A stretch of 64,000 nt of DNA from Acidimicrobiia bacterium (lineage in GTDB: Bacteria > Actinomycetota > Acidimicrobiia > Spongiisociales > UBA11373): NCBI GenBank assembly GCA_030584185.1, contig CP129495.1, positions 2,101,469 through 2,165,468 on the forward strand, read 5' to 3'. Made by a program: the position numbers and the translations under genes. The notes below the pieces were generated by a model. The model ran no database searches, was not told the DNA's origin, and saw nothing but the letters and a program-made list of their open reading frames with translations. Below are positions 32,290 through 41,009 of this stretch, piece after piece. Position 1 is the stretch's first letter. Each line of letters starts with the position of its first letter.

Positions 32290-33666
32290 ATGAAACTGAG
32301 CGAACGACTCCAGGCCATCGACACCGGCGAGCGAGCGGCCCCTCCGGAGGCCAACGGCAGGCACGAGATGCCGATGCCCCCGGTTGACCCGCTGACCGAG
32401 TTCAAGACGCGAACCCGGGAGGACCTCTTCGGCAAGCTCGAGGCCAAGGTGCTCGATGCCAGCCTGAGCGAGTCGGACCTCAAGGCGGCGGTCATCGAAG
32501 AGCTGGAACGGCTCATCGCAGAGTCGGCGACCCCGCTGAGCATCGCCGAACGGGAGCGGATCGCCGCCGAGATCAGCGAGGACATCCTCGGATACGGCCC
32601 GGTGCAGAAGTTTCTCGAGGATCCAGCGGTCACCGAGGTCATGGTGAACTGCACCGACCCCATCTACGTCGAGCGGTCCGGGAAGATCGAGCGCACCACG
32701 GCTCGCTTCACCAGCGAGTCGCACCTTCGCCAGGTCCTGGAGAGGATCGTGGCCAGCGTCGGTCGTCGCATCGACGAGGCGTCGCCGATGGTCGACGCCA
32801 GGCTTCCCGACGGCTCGCGGGTCAACGCCATCATTCCGCCGCTTGCGGTCGACGGCCCGGCCGTCACCATCCGGAAGTTCGCCGCCGATCCCTACCGGGT
32901 GGAGCACCTCGTGGAGTTCGGAACCCTCACCCCCGAGGTGGCCGCCCTGCTCGAGGTGTGCGTACGCGGGAAGCTCAACCTTCTCATCTCGGGGGGAACC
33001 GGTACCGGCAAGACCACCCTGCTCAACGTGCTGTCGTCCTTCGTGCCCGCCAACGAGAGGATCGTGACCATCGAAGACGCCGTGGAGCTCCAACTGCTCC
33101 AGGACCACGTGGTCCGCCTCGAGAGCCGTCCATCGAACGTCGAGGGCCGCGGTGAGGTGACCGTGCGCGATCTGGTCCGCAACGCCCTACGCATGCGGCC
33201 AGACCGCATCATCGTCGGCGAGGTCCGGGGCCCCGAGGCACTCGACATGATGCAGGCGATGAACACCGGGCACGAGGGGTCGATGTCGACCCTCCATGCC
33301 AACGCCCCGCGTGACGCCCTCAGCCGGCTGGAGACGATGATCCTGATGGCCGGCCTGGACATACCGGTCACCGCCATCCGTGAGTACATCTCATCGGCCC
33401 TGAGCGTGATCGTCCACCTCTCCCGCATGTCCGATGGCTCCCGCCGGGTGACGCAGGTGGCCGAGATCGTCGGCATGGAGGGCGACGTGGTGACCATGCA
33501 GGACGTCTTCCGGTTCGAGCAGGCGGGGATCGACGAGCACGGCAAGGTGCAAGGGAGGATGGTCGCCACCGGGATCCGCCCCCGGTTCACCGAGAAGCTG
33601 GCGGCCCACGGCCTGCTACTCCCGTCGACCACCTTCGCCCCGTCACCGGGGGGGCGGGCGGCATGA
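32290..33666 (+). CDS. cpaF: Pilus assembly ATPase CpaF/TadA
   Basis: The secretion ATPase that drives pilin assembly. The 458-residue protein has TEVMVNCTDPIYVERSGKIE, Walker A SGGTGTGKTTLLNVLSSF near residue 236, the Asp box TIEDAVELQLLQDHVV, Walker B DRIIVGEVRGPEALDMMQAM and the His box GHEGSMSTLHANAPRDALSR, all standard for the TadA/VirB11 class. Its stop overlaps the VWA-TadB gene by ATGA. Confidence 0.95.
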   Translation: MKLSERLQAIDTGERAAPPEANGRHEMPMPPVDPLTEFKTRTREDLFGKLEAKVLDASLSESDLKAAVIEELERLIAESATPLSIAERERIAAEISEDILGYGPVQKFLEDPAVTEVMVNCTDPIYVERSGKIERTTARFTSESHLRQVLERIVASVGRRIDEASPMVDARLPDGSRVNAIIPPLAVDGPAVTIRKFAADPYRVEHLVEFGTLTPEVAALLEVCVRGKLNLLISGGTGTGKTTLLNVLSSFVPANERIVTIEDAVELQLLQDHVVRLESRPSNVEGRGEVTVRDLVRNALRMRPDRIIVGEVRGPEALDMMQAMNTGHEGSMSTLHANAPRDALSRLETMILMAGLDIPVTAIREYISSALSVIVHLSRMSDGSRRVTQVAEIVGMEGDVVTMQDVFRFEQAGIDEHGKVQGRMVATGIRPRFTEKLAAHGLLLPSTTFAPSPGGRAA

Positions 33667-35564
33667 CGCGCCTCGGCGCCGCCGCCCTGGTCGGCGTGCT
33701 CCTCCTGGGCCCGGCCGCCGCCGCGGGTGGCGGCGTGACCATCGAATCGATCGACGACTCCGAGCACCCGGCGATCTCGATGGTGGTGTCGCTCGATGCC
33801 GAGTCGCTCCTGGAGAGGCCGGCAGCCGACGACTTCGTGGTGATGGTCGACGGGTCGCGAAGGACCGTCGATGTATTCGCCCTGGTGCGCGACCCGATGG
33901 AGGTCGTCGTGCTCATCGACGCATCGGGGTCGATGGCGGGAGAGCCGATGGCCGCCGCAATCGCCGCCGCCACGGCACTGGTCGAGGGGCTGCCGACGAC
34001 GACCCGCTTCGCCGTGGTCGGTTTCGGGAGTCGCCCCGAGGTGCTGGCGCGGATGGGTGCCACGGCCACCGAGGCCACGGCCGCCATCGCCTCGATCGAA
34101 GCCTCCGGGGAGACCGCCCTCTATGACGGGGTGGTCGAGGCGTCGGGCCTCTTCGACCCCGAAGGCGACTCCCGCCGGGTGCTGGTGGTGCTCTCCGACG
34201 GTGCCGACACGGTGAGCGTGTCCACCCTGGACGAGGCCACCGCCGCCCTCGGGGGAATCGAATCCCGGGTGGTCGCACTGCAGACCTCCGAGAGCGATCC
34301 GGCGGCATTGATGCTCCTCGGTGGTGGATCGGTGCTCACGGTCGACGACGCCTCCGGACTGGTCGCCGTCTACCGGTCGCTGGCACTCGAGCTGACCGGC
34401 CGCTACCGGTTGGTGTTCCAGTCGACCACCCAGGGCCAGGCAGAGGTCTCGGTGTTCGTGGACACCCCTTCGGGGGTGGTGACCGCGCGCAGGACCGTGG
34501 AACTCGGCGAGCCGGTTGCGGCTCCGGGCACGACCCGGCCCGCCGGGCAGGCCCCGAGCCCGCCGTCGGTTCCGAACCCTGAAGTGACGGTGGCGGTTCC
34601 CGGTGCCCTCGAGGCCGGATGGGCCCTTCCAGCAGGAGCGGTCCTGGTGCTCCTGGGACTGGTCGGCCTCCTGTGGCTGGCCGGGCGGGGTCGCCCAGGA
34701 GGAGAGTCTTCGGAGGCGTGGCGAGAGCTCGAAGGGGGCGGATCGGCATCCCGCAGACTCCTCACCGGCCTGGGAGAGGGGGCGCGCCGCATCGGCGATC
34801 GGGTTGCCCGCCGCCGGGGCGACGCCGGTGGCAGTCTCGACTCGGCTCTCGACGCCGCCGGAGTGGCCCTGCGCCCGGGGGAGTGGGTGGTGATCTCGGC
34901 CACCGCCATAGTCGTCGGCGTCACCGCCGGGCTGGTCATGGGAGGGGCGCCGGGAGCCGTGGCCCTCGGTGGGCTCGCAGTCGTCGGCCCGCGACTCGTG
35001 CTGCGTCTGCTCACCGCTCGCCGCCGCACCGCCTTCGCCGACCAGCTGGAGGGCACGCTCCAGATCGTCGCCGGCAGCCTGCGCGCCGGGTACGGGCTAA
35101 CCCAGGCGATCTCCACAGTTGCCGGGGAGTCGCCCCGGCCCACCTCGGACGAGTTCGAGCGGGTGGTCGCCGAGAACCGTCTGGGGCGATCCATAGAGGA
35201 CTCCATGGGGGCGCTCGCCCACCGCATGCAGAGCGAAGACCTGGGCTGGGTCGTGGAGGCGATCGAGATCCAGCACGAAGTGGGGGGCAACCTCGCCGAG
35301 GTCCTGGACACCGTCACCACCACCATCCGGGATCGCAACCTGATCAGGCGGCAGGTGCACGCCCTCAGCGCAGAGGGCCGCCTGTCGGCGATCGTGCTGC
35401 TGGCCCTTCCCTTCACCATTGCCGGGCTCATCGGGATGATCAGCCCCGACTATCTCGCCGAGCTGACGAGTTCGACGATGGGCTTGGTGATGCTCGCCGG
35501 CGGCGTGGTGATGATGGCTCTTGGAGCCGCATGGATCAGGCGGATCGTTCGGGTGGAGTACTGA
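33663..35564 (+). CDS. tadB: TadB-type pilus platform protein fused to an N-terminal VWA domain
   Basis: A 633-residue fusion. Residues 1-22 look like a signal peptide. A von Willebrand A domain at about 80-250 has an intact metal site: VLIDASGSMAGEP, GETALYDGVV and LSDGADTVSV. A linker (GTTRPAGQAPSPPSVPNPE) and a membrane helix (WALPAGAVLVLLGLVGLLWL) follow near residue 320. From about 390 it is an ordinary TadB: membrane segments, QIVAGSLRAGYGLTQAI, EAIEIQHEVGGNLAEVLDTV and terminal helices. The VWA domain would face outside and could bind a pilus or surface ligand. The frame is continuous, so this is a real fusion. Confidence 0.9.
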   Translation: MTRLGAAALVGVLLLGPAAAAGGGVTIESIDDSEHPAISMVVSLDAESLLERPAADDFVVMVDGSRRTVDVFALVRDPMEVVVLIDASGSMAGEPMAAAIAAATALVEGLPTTTRFAVVGFGSRPEVLARMGATATEATAAIASIEASGETALYDGVVEASGLFDPEGDSRRVLVVLSDGADTVSVSTLDEATAALGGIESRVVALQTSESDPAALMLLGGGSVLTVDDASGLVAVYRSLALELTGRYRLVFQSTTQGQAEVSVFVDTPSGVVTARRTVELGEPVAAPGTTRPAGQAPSPPSVPNPEVTVAVPGALEAGWALPAGAVLVLLGLVGLLWLAGRGRPGGESSEAWRELEGGGSASRRLLTGLGEGARRIGDRVARRRGDAGGSLDSALDAAGVALRPGEWVVISATAIVVGVTAGLVMGGAPGAVALGGLAVVGPRLVLRLLTARRRTAFADQLEGTLQIVAGSLRAGYGLTQAISTVAGESPRPTSDEFERVVAENRLGRSIEDSMGALAHRMQSEDLGWVVEAIEIQHEVGGNLAEVLDTVTTTIRDRNLIRRQVHALSAEGRLSAIVLLALPFTIAGLIGMISPDYLAELTSSTMGLVMLAGGVVMMALGAAWIRRIVRVEY

Positions 35565-36472
35565 TGTTCGGCGTTCCCATCCAGGTCGTCGCCGCCGCCG
35601 CCATGGTGGTGGCGTCGATCCCCGTGCTCGGGTGGGCGTTCTCCGGTACCCGCTCCCACACGCCGCTGCCGCTCAGCGCCGTGGAGGGATACGTGGATGA
35701 GCGCCAGGCGGTCCTGCGCGACGGTCCTCTCGACAGGGTGATCCGACCCACACTGCGCGCCGTGGCCCGGGGGGTGGGAAGGCTGTCGCCGGCCTCATGG
35801 ACTTCGGCGCTGGAACGGCGGGTGATCCTCGCCGGCCCCAACTCGGGGTGGACCGTGGAGCGCGCCCTGGCGGCCAAGTTGGTACTGGGAGTCGGTGGCG
35901 TGATGCTCGGCATCCAGGGTGTCGGCGGTGGCGGCACCAGTGGTGTCCTCGCCGGCGGGTTACTCGCCGTAGGGGGCTACGCCCTCCCCGACGTGCTGCT
36001 CCGGTCGCGGGGCCGGGAGCGGCAGAAGGAGATCCAGAAGGCTCTTCCCGACGTGCTTGACCAGCTGACCATCAGCGTCGAGGCGGGCCTCGGCTTCGAC
36101 GCCGCATTGAGCCGGGTCGCAGCCACCGGCAGCGGAGCGCTGGCCGACGAGCTGCGGCGACTTCTCGGCGAGATCAAGGTGGGGGTCAGCCGCCGCGAAG
36201 CGTTGCGTCACCTGTCGGACCGCACCGATGTCCAGGAACTGAGGCACTTCACGGTCGCCCTGCAGCAGGCCGAGCAGTTCGGGCTTCCGATCGCTCGTGT
36301 GCTGCGCGTCCAGTCGTCGGAGTTGCGTGTCCGCCGGCGTCAGCGGGCCGAGGAGGAAGCCCTCAAGATCCCGGTGAAGATCGTGTTCCCCCTGGTGCTG
36401 TGCATCTTCCCGGCGCTGTTCGTGGTCCTGCTCGGCCCGGCCATGATCAGGGTGGTCAGAACCCTGCTCTGA
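35564..36472 (+). CDS. tadC: TadC-type pilus platform protein
   Basis: A 302-residue membrane protein, partner of TadB. It has an N-terminal helix (VVAAAAMVVASIPVLGWAF), a central pair of helices around LVLGVGGVMLGIQG, the T2SSF domain with DVLDQLTISVEAGLGFDAAL, LQQAEQFGLPIARVLRVQSS and a final helix (FPLVLCIFPALFVVLLG). The ATG overlaps the tadB stop by one base. It is the last gene of the pilus run. Confidence 0.92.
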   Translation: MFGVPIQVVAAAAMVVASIPVLGWAFSGTRSHTPLPLSAVEGYVDERQAVLRDGPLDRVIRPTLRAVARGVGRLSPASWTSALERRVILAGPNSGWTVERALAAKLVLGVGGVMLGIQGVGGGGTSGVLAGGLLAVGGYALPDVLLRSRGRERQKEIQKALPDVLDQLTISVEAGLGFDAALSRVAATGSGALADELRRLLGEIKVGVSRREALRHLSDRTDVQELRHFTVALQQAEQFGLPIARVLRVQSSELRVRRRQRAEEEALKIPVKIVFPLVLCIFPALFVVLLGPAMIRVVRTLL

Positions 36473-36481
36473 GACCGGTCG

Positions 36482-36520
36482 TTGACCTTGATGGCCGTCA
36501 CGGCAACGATGGGCGCCATG
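36482..36520 (+). promoter_or_regulatory. Promoter and leaderless start of xerC
   Basis: TTGACC (36482-36487), a 17-nt spacer, AACGAT (36505-36510), 7 nt, then ATG 36518. This gives a complete -35/-10 pair and places the transcript start at the start codon. Confidence 0.5.
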
Positions 36521-37408
36521 GCAGCGATCCCCGAGATGCCGGCGTGGTCGGTGGATGCCACGGCCTCCTTCCTCAGCCGGGCCGCCGCCGAGAGGGGGCT
36601 CTCGGAGCACACCACCGATGCCTATCGTCGCGACCTCGCCCAGTTCTTCGACTTCTGCGATCGCCTGGGACTGCGATCGGTGGCCGCCGTCGATCGCCGG
36701 GTGCTACGGACCTGGCAGGCGCAGCTGGTGACCCGGCACATGACCTCGTCTTCGATCGCCCGCAAGGTCTCTGCCGTGCGCTCCTTCTATGGCGACGCCC
36801 TGCGCCACCGGCTGGTGGAGTCCGATCCCACATCCGGGCTGCCTCCCCGCAAGAAGTCAGGTCGCCTGCCTCGGGCGGTGGGTGCAGGTGCTCTCAGCAC
36901 CCTGCTCGACGGGCTGGACGGGGCCGATCCGGTGGCGGTCCGGGATCGTGCCCTGCTCGAGGTGCTCTACGGTACCGGGCTGCGGGTGGCGGAGGCATCG
37001 GCTCTCACCGTGGATCAGGTGGCTTCGGACCTGCTGCGGGTACGCGGCAAGGGCGGTCGCGATCGGTCGGTGCCACTCACCGGGAAGGCACGCATCGCGG
37101 TGGATCGGTACCTCGCCGAAGGGCGCCCCAGGCTGGTCACCGACGCATCGGGGAGCGCACTCTGGTTGGGGGTTCGCGGGGCGCCTCTGGGGACGCGCGG
37201 CGTCCGGCGGGTGGTGCAGGCGCGCGCCGGGACCTTCCCCCACGCCCTGCGCCATTCGTTCGCCACCCACCTCCTGGAGGGCGGAGCCGACCTGCGGGTC
37301 GTACAAGAGCTCCTGGGCCACATTGATCTGGCCACCACCGAGACTTACACTGCCGTGTCTCGTCACCACCTCAGGGCGACCTATGACCGATCGCACCCGC
37401 GGGCCTGA
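36518..37408 (+). CDS. xerC: Tyrosine recombinase XerC
   Basis: Site-specific recombinase that resolves chromosome dimers at dif with XerD. From ATG 36518 the protein has 296 residues, the usual length; TTG 36482 and ATGs at 36491 and 36509 are in frame but would lie upstream of the predicted mRNA start. It has the SAM-like N-terminal domain (LSEHTTDAYRRDLAQFFDF) and all catalytic residues: Arg in GTGLRVAEASAL, Lys in RGKGGRDR, His-x2-Arg in HALRHSFATHLL, His in LGHIDL and Tyr in ETYTAVS. It is in the conserved xerC-whiG-rpsB context, not in a mobile element. Confidence 0.94.
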   Translation: MAAIPEMPAWSVDATASFLSRAAAERGLSEHTTDAYRRDLAQFFDFCDRLGLRSVAAVDRRVLRTWQAQLVTRHMTSSSIARKVSAVRSFYGDALRHRLVESDPTSGLPPRKKSGRLPRAVGAGALSTLLDGLDGADPVAVRDRALLEVLYGTGLRVAEASALTVDQVASDLLRVRGKGGRDRSVPLTGKARIAVDRYLAEGRPRLVTDASGSALWLGVRGAPLGTRGVRRVVQARAGTFPHALRHSFATHLLEGGADLRVVQELLGHIDLATTETYTAVSRHHLRATYDRSHPRA

Positions 37409-38180
37409 GCCGAGCGCCGCAGAGATCGAAGGCTTCTGGGAGCGGTTCAAGGAGTCGGGAGATCAAGGCGCTCGCGAGGGTCTGATCCTCCACTACTCAC
37501 CGCTGGTCAAGTTCGTGGCCGGTCGGGTCGGGGCCGGGCTGCCGCGCAGCGTCGAACAGTCCGACCTGATCTCGTACGGGATGTTCGGTCTCATCGACGC
37601 CATCGACAAGTTCGAGCCGGAACGCAACATCAAGTTCGAGACCTACGCCGTGAACCGCATCAGGGGGGCCATCCTCGACGAACTGCGCGCCCTCGACTGG
37701 GTCCCGAGGTCAGTGCGGCAACGATCCCGGGAGATCCAGCGGTCGCTGGACGAGCTCGAGCATCGCCTCAAGAGGAGCGTCACCGAGGAGGAGTTGGCCG
37801 AGCACATGGGGATCTCGCTGACCGCCCTGCAGACCCAGCTGGGTGAGATCTCGACCCTGGGGTTCGTCGCCCTCGACGAGGTCGTCGATGCCGGGGACCG
37901 CGGCTCGGCGACGCTGGGGGAGATGCTCTCCGACCCCAAGGGAATCGAGCCCGGGGGCTCCTTCGAGCAGCAGGAGACCCGCTACGTGCTGGTGGATGCG
38001 ATCAGCAGGCTCCCCGAGCGCGAGCGCCTGGTCGTGACCCTCTATTACTTCGAGGGGCTCACCCTGGCCGAGATCGGTGAGGTCCTGGGGGTCACCGAGT
38101 CGCGGATCTGTCAGATCCACACCAAGTCGGTGATGAGCCTGCGCAACCGGATGGCTGAGCCGGGCCTGCCGCGAGACTGA
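37383..38180 (+). CDS. whiG: RNA polymerase sigma factor of the WhiG/FliA class
   Basis: A 265-residue sigma-28-type factor. Region 2 shows LVKFVAGRVGAGLPRSVEQS, YGMFGLIDAIDKFEPERNIK and FETYAVNRIRGAILDELRA; region 3 has VTEEELAEHMGISL; region 4 has LPERERLVVTLYYFEGLTLA and the helix-turn-helix near GVTESRICQIHTKSV. In Streptomyces the homologue controls sporulation and in flagellated bacteria FliA controls motility; no flagellar gene is present here, and the Tad locus is a possible but unproved target. It overlaps xerC by 26 nt. Confidence 0.93.
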   Translation: MTDRTRGPEPSAAEIEGFWERFKESGDQGAREGLILHYSPLVKFVAGRVGAGLPRSVEQSDLISYGMFGLIDAIDKFEPERNIKFETYAVNRIRGAILDELRALDWVPRSVRQRSREIQRSLDELEHRLKRSVTEEELAEHMGISLTALQTQLGEISTLGFVALDEVVDAGDRGSATLGEMLSDPKGIEPGGSFEQQETRYVLVDAISRLPERERLVVTLYYFEGLTLAEIGEVLGVTESRICQIHTKSVMSLRNRMAEPGLPRD

Positions 38181-38203
38181 GGCGTCCCCGGCCTCGAACG
38201 CCT
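38180..38203 (+). terminator. Hairpin after whiG
   Basis: AGGCGT (38180-38185) and ACGCCT (38198-38203) can form a stem with a 12-nt loop, followed by TCTTCC. It is a weak terminator candidate. Confidence 0.35.
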
Positions 38204-38219
38204 TCTTCCGTTGCCCGAC

Positions 38220-38336
38220 TACCATCGCCGGCAATCACACACGCTCGCCGCAACCACCCGCGGTCGGGACGCCTGGGCGTACCGAAGGGTCGGCCGAGGG
38301 CGGGCGGAGGAACCAACCGCGAACAAGGAGGCCCAC
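38220..38336 (+). promoter_or_regulatory. rpsB promoter and leader
   Basis: TACCAT at about 38220-38225 could be a -10 box, giving a leader of about 105 nt before GTG 38337. The leader ends in AACAAGGAGGCCCAC, a strong ribosome binding site. S2 leaders are often autoregulated in other bacteria; I could not define a conserved fold by eye. Confidence 0.4.
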
Positions 38337-39096
38337 GTGGCCGTCGTCACCATGAAGCAGCTGCTGGAGGCAGGTGTCCACTTCGGGCATCAGACCCGGC
38401 GCTGGGACCCCAAGATGCGCCCGTACATCTTTTCGGAGCGCAACGGCATCCACATCATCGACCTGCGCCAGACCCTGGAGGCGGCCAACCAGGCTCACGA
38501 CTTCCTGCGCGACCTGGTGGCAGGCGGAGGCAGCGTGCTCTTCGTGGGCACCAAGAAGCAGGCCCAGGCTGTGATCGAGGCGGAGGCGACCCGTGCCGGG
38601 ATGCCGTTCGTCACCAGCCGCTGGCTGGGCGGGATGCTCACCAACTTCACCACGATCCACAAGCGGATCCTGTACATGCTCGAACTGGAGCGCATGGACG
38701 GCAGCGGCGAGATGGACCTGCTCCCGAAGAAGGAGCGCCTGCGTCTGCGTCGTGAGCTGACCAAGCTCCAGCAGGTGCTGGGCGGCGTGCGCACCCTGCA
38801 GCGGGCGCCGGACGCCGTGTTCATCATCGACGTCAAGGCGGAGCACATAGCCGTCACCGAGGCGAGCCGGCTCGGCATCCCGATCATCGCCGTGGTCGAC
38901 ACCAACTGTGACCCGGACATGATCGATCACGTCATCCCCGGAAACGACGATGCCATTCGGGCGGCCGAACTGATGGCGGGTCTCATCGCCGATGCCTGTG
39001 TGGCCGGCGCCGAGCTGGCCGGGGCCAAGGCCGAGAAGGCGGACGCCCCCAAGACCTCCAAGGCCGCCAAGGCCGATGCCGTGGGGGCTGAGACCG

Positions 39097-39104
<8 letters not shown>
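38337..39104 (+). CDS. rpsB: Small ribosomal subunit protein uS2
   Basis: The 255-residue protein has the family blocks [66 protein letters not shown] and [20 protein letters not shown]. The C-terminal 30 residues are an Ala/Lys-rich tail ([20 protein letters not shown]). GTG 38337 follows AAGGAGG, the best ribosome binding site in the region. It overlaps tsf by 8 nt (ATGGCTGA). Confidence 0.97.
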
Positions 39105-40421
<1,317 letters not shown>

Positions 40422-40434
40422 TAGGAGGCGCAGC

Positions 40435-40986
40435 GTGATCGACGAGCTTCTCGGCGAGGCCGGGGCGAAGATGGACCAGGCGGTGCAACACCTCCAGTCC
40501 GAGTTCGCCACCGTGCGCACCGGCCGGGCCAACCCCGCCATCCTGCATCGGGTAACCGTCGCCTACTACGACACCCCGACCCCGCTTCAACAGCTGGCGA
40601 CCATCTCGGTGCCAGAACCGCAGCTGCTGGTAATCGCTCCCTACGACCGCTCGTCGATCGGCGACATCGAGCGAGCGATCCAGGCGTCCGACCTCGGTCT
40701 CAACCCGTCGAGCGACGGCACCGTCATCAGGCTTGCCTTTCCCCAGCTCAATGAAGAGCGGCGCCGCGAACTGATCAAGGTGGTGCGGCACATGGCTGAG
40801 GAGGGGCGGGTGGCGGTTCGCAACGTGCGCCGTCACACCAAGGACGACATGGAGGCACTCGGAGGCGAGGTCTCCGAAGACGACATCCGGCGCGGTGAGG
40901 CGAAACTGCAGGAGCTGACCGACTCCCACGTCGCCCGGATCGACACGATTCTCCAGCACAAGGAAGCCGAGCTGCTCGAGGTCTGA
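40435..40986 (+). CDS. frr: Ribosome recycling factor
   Basis: With EF-G it splits post-termination ribosomes. The 183-residue protein has MDQAVQHLQSEFATVRTGRA, YYDTPTPLQQLATISVPEPQ, LGLNPSSDGTVIRLAFPQL and EERRRELIKVVRHMAEEGRV, then VRNVRRHTKDDME. TAGGAGGCGCAGC precedes GTG 40435. It lies in the conserved rpsB-tsf-pyrH-frr-cdsA order. Confidence 0.97.
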   Translation: MIDELLGEAGAKMDQAVQHLQSEFATVRTGRANPAILHRVTVAYYDTPTPLQQLATISVPEPQLLVIAPYDRSSIGDIERAIQASDLGLNPSSDGTVIRLAFPQLNEERRRELIKVVRHMAEEGRVAVRNVRRHTKDDMEALGGEVSEDDIRRGEAKLQELTDSHVARIDTILQHKEAELLEV

Positions 40987-41009
40987 TCGGGCTCGTCAGG
41001 AGGCGGCGA

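Noticed and set aside
36518-37408. xerC as an integrase of a mobile element
   Set aside because: It is in the conserved xerC-whiG-rpsB context, with normal length and composition, and no attachment-site repeats or cargo genes are present.
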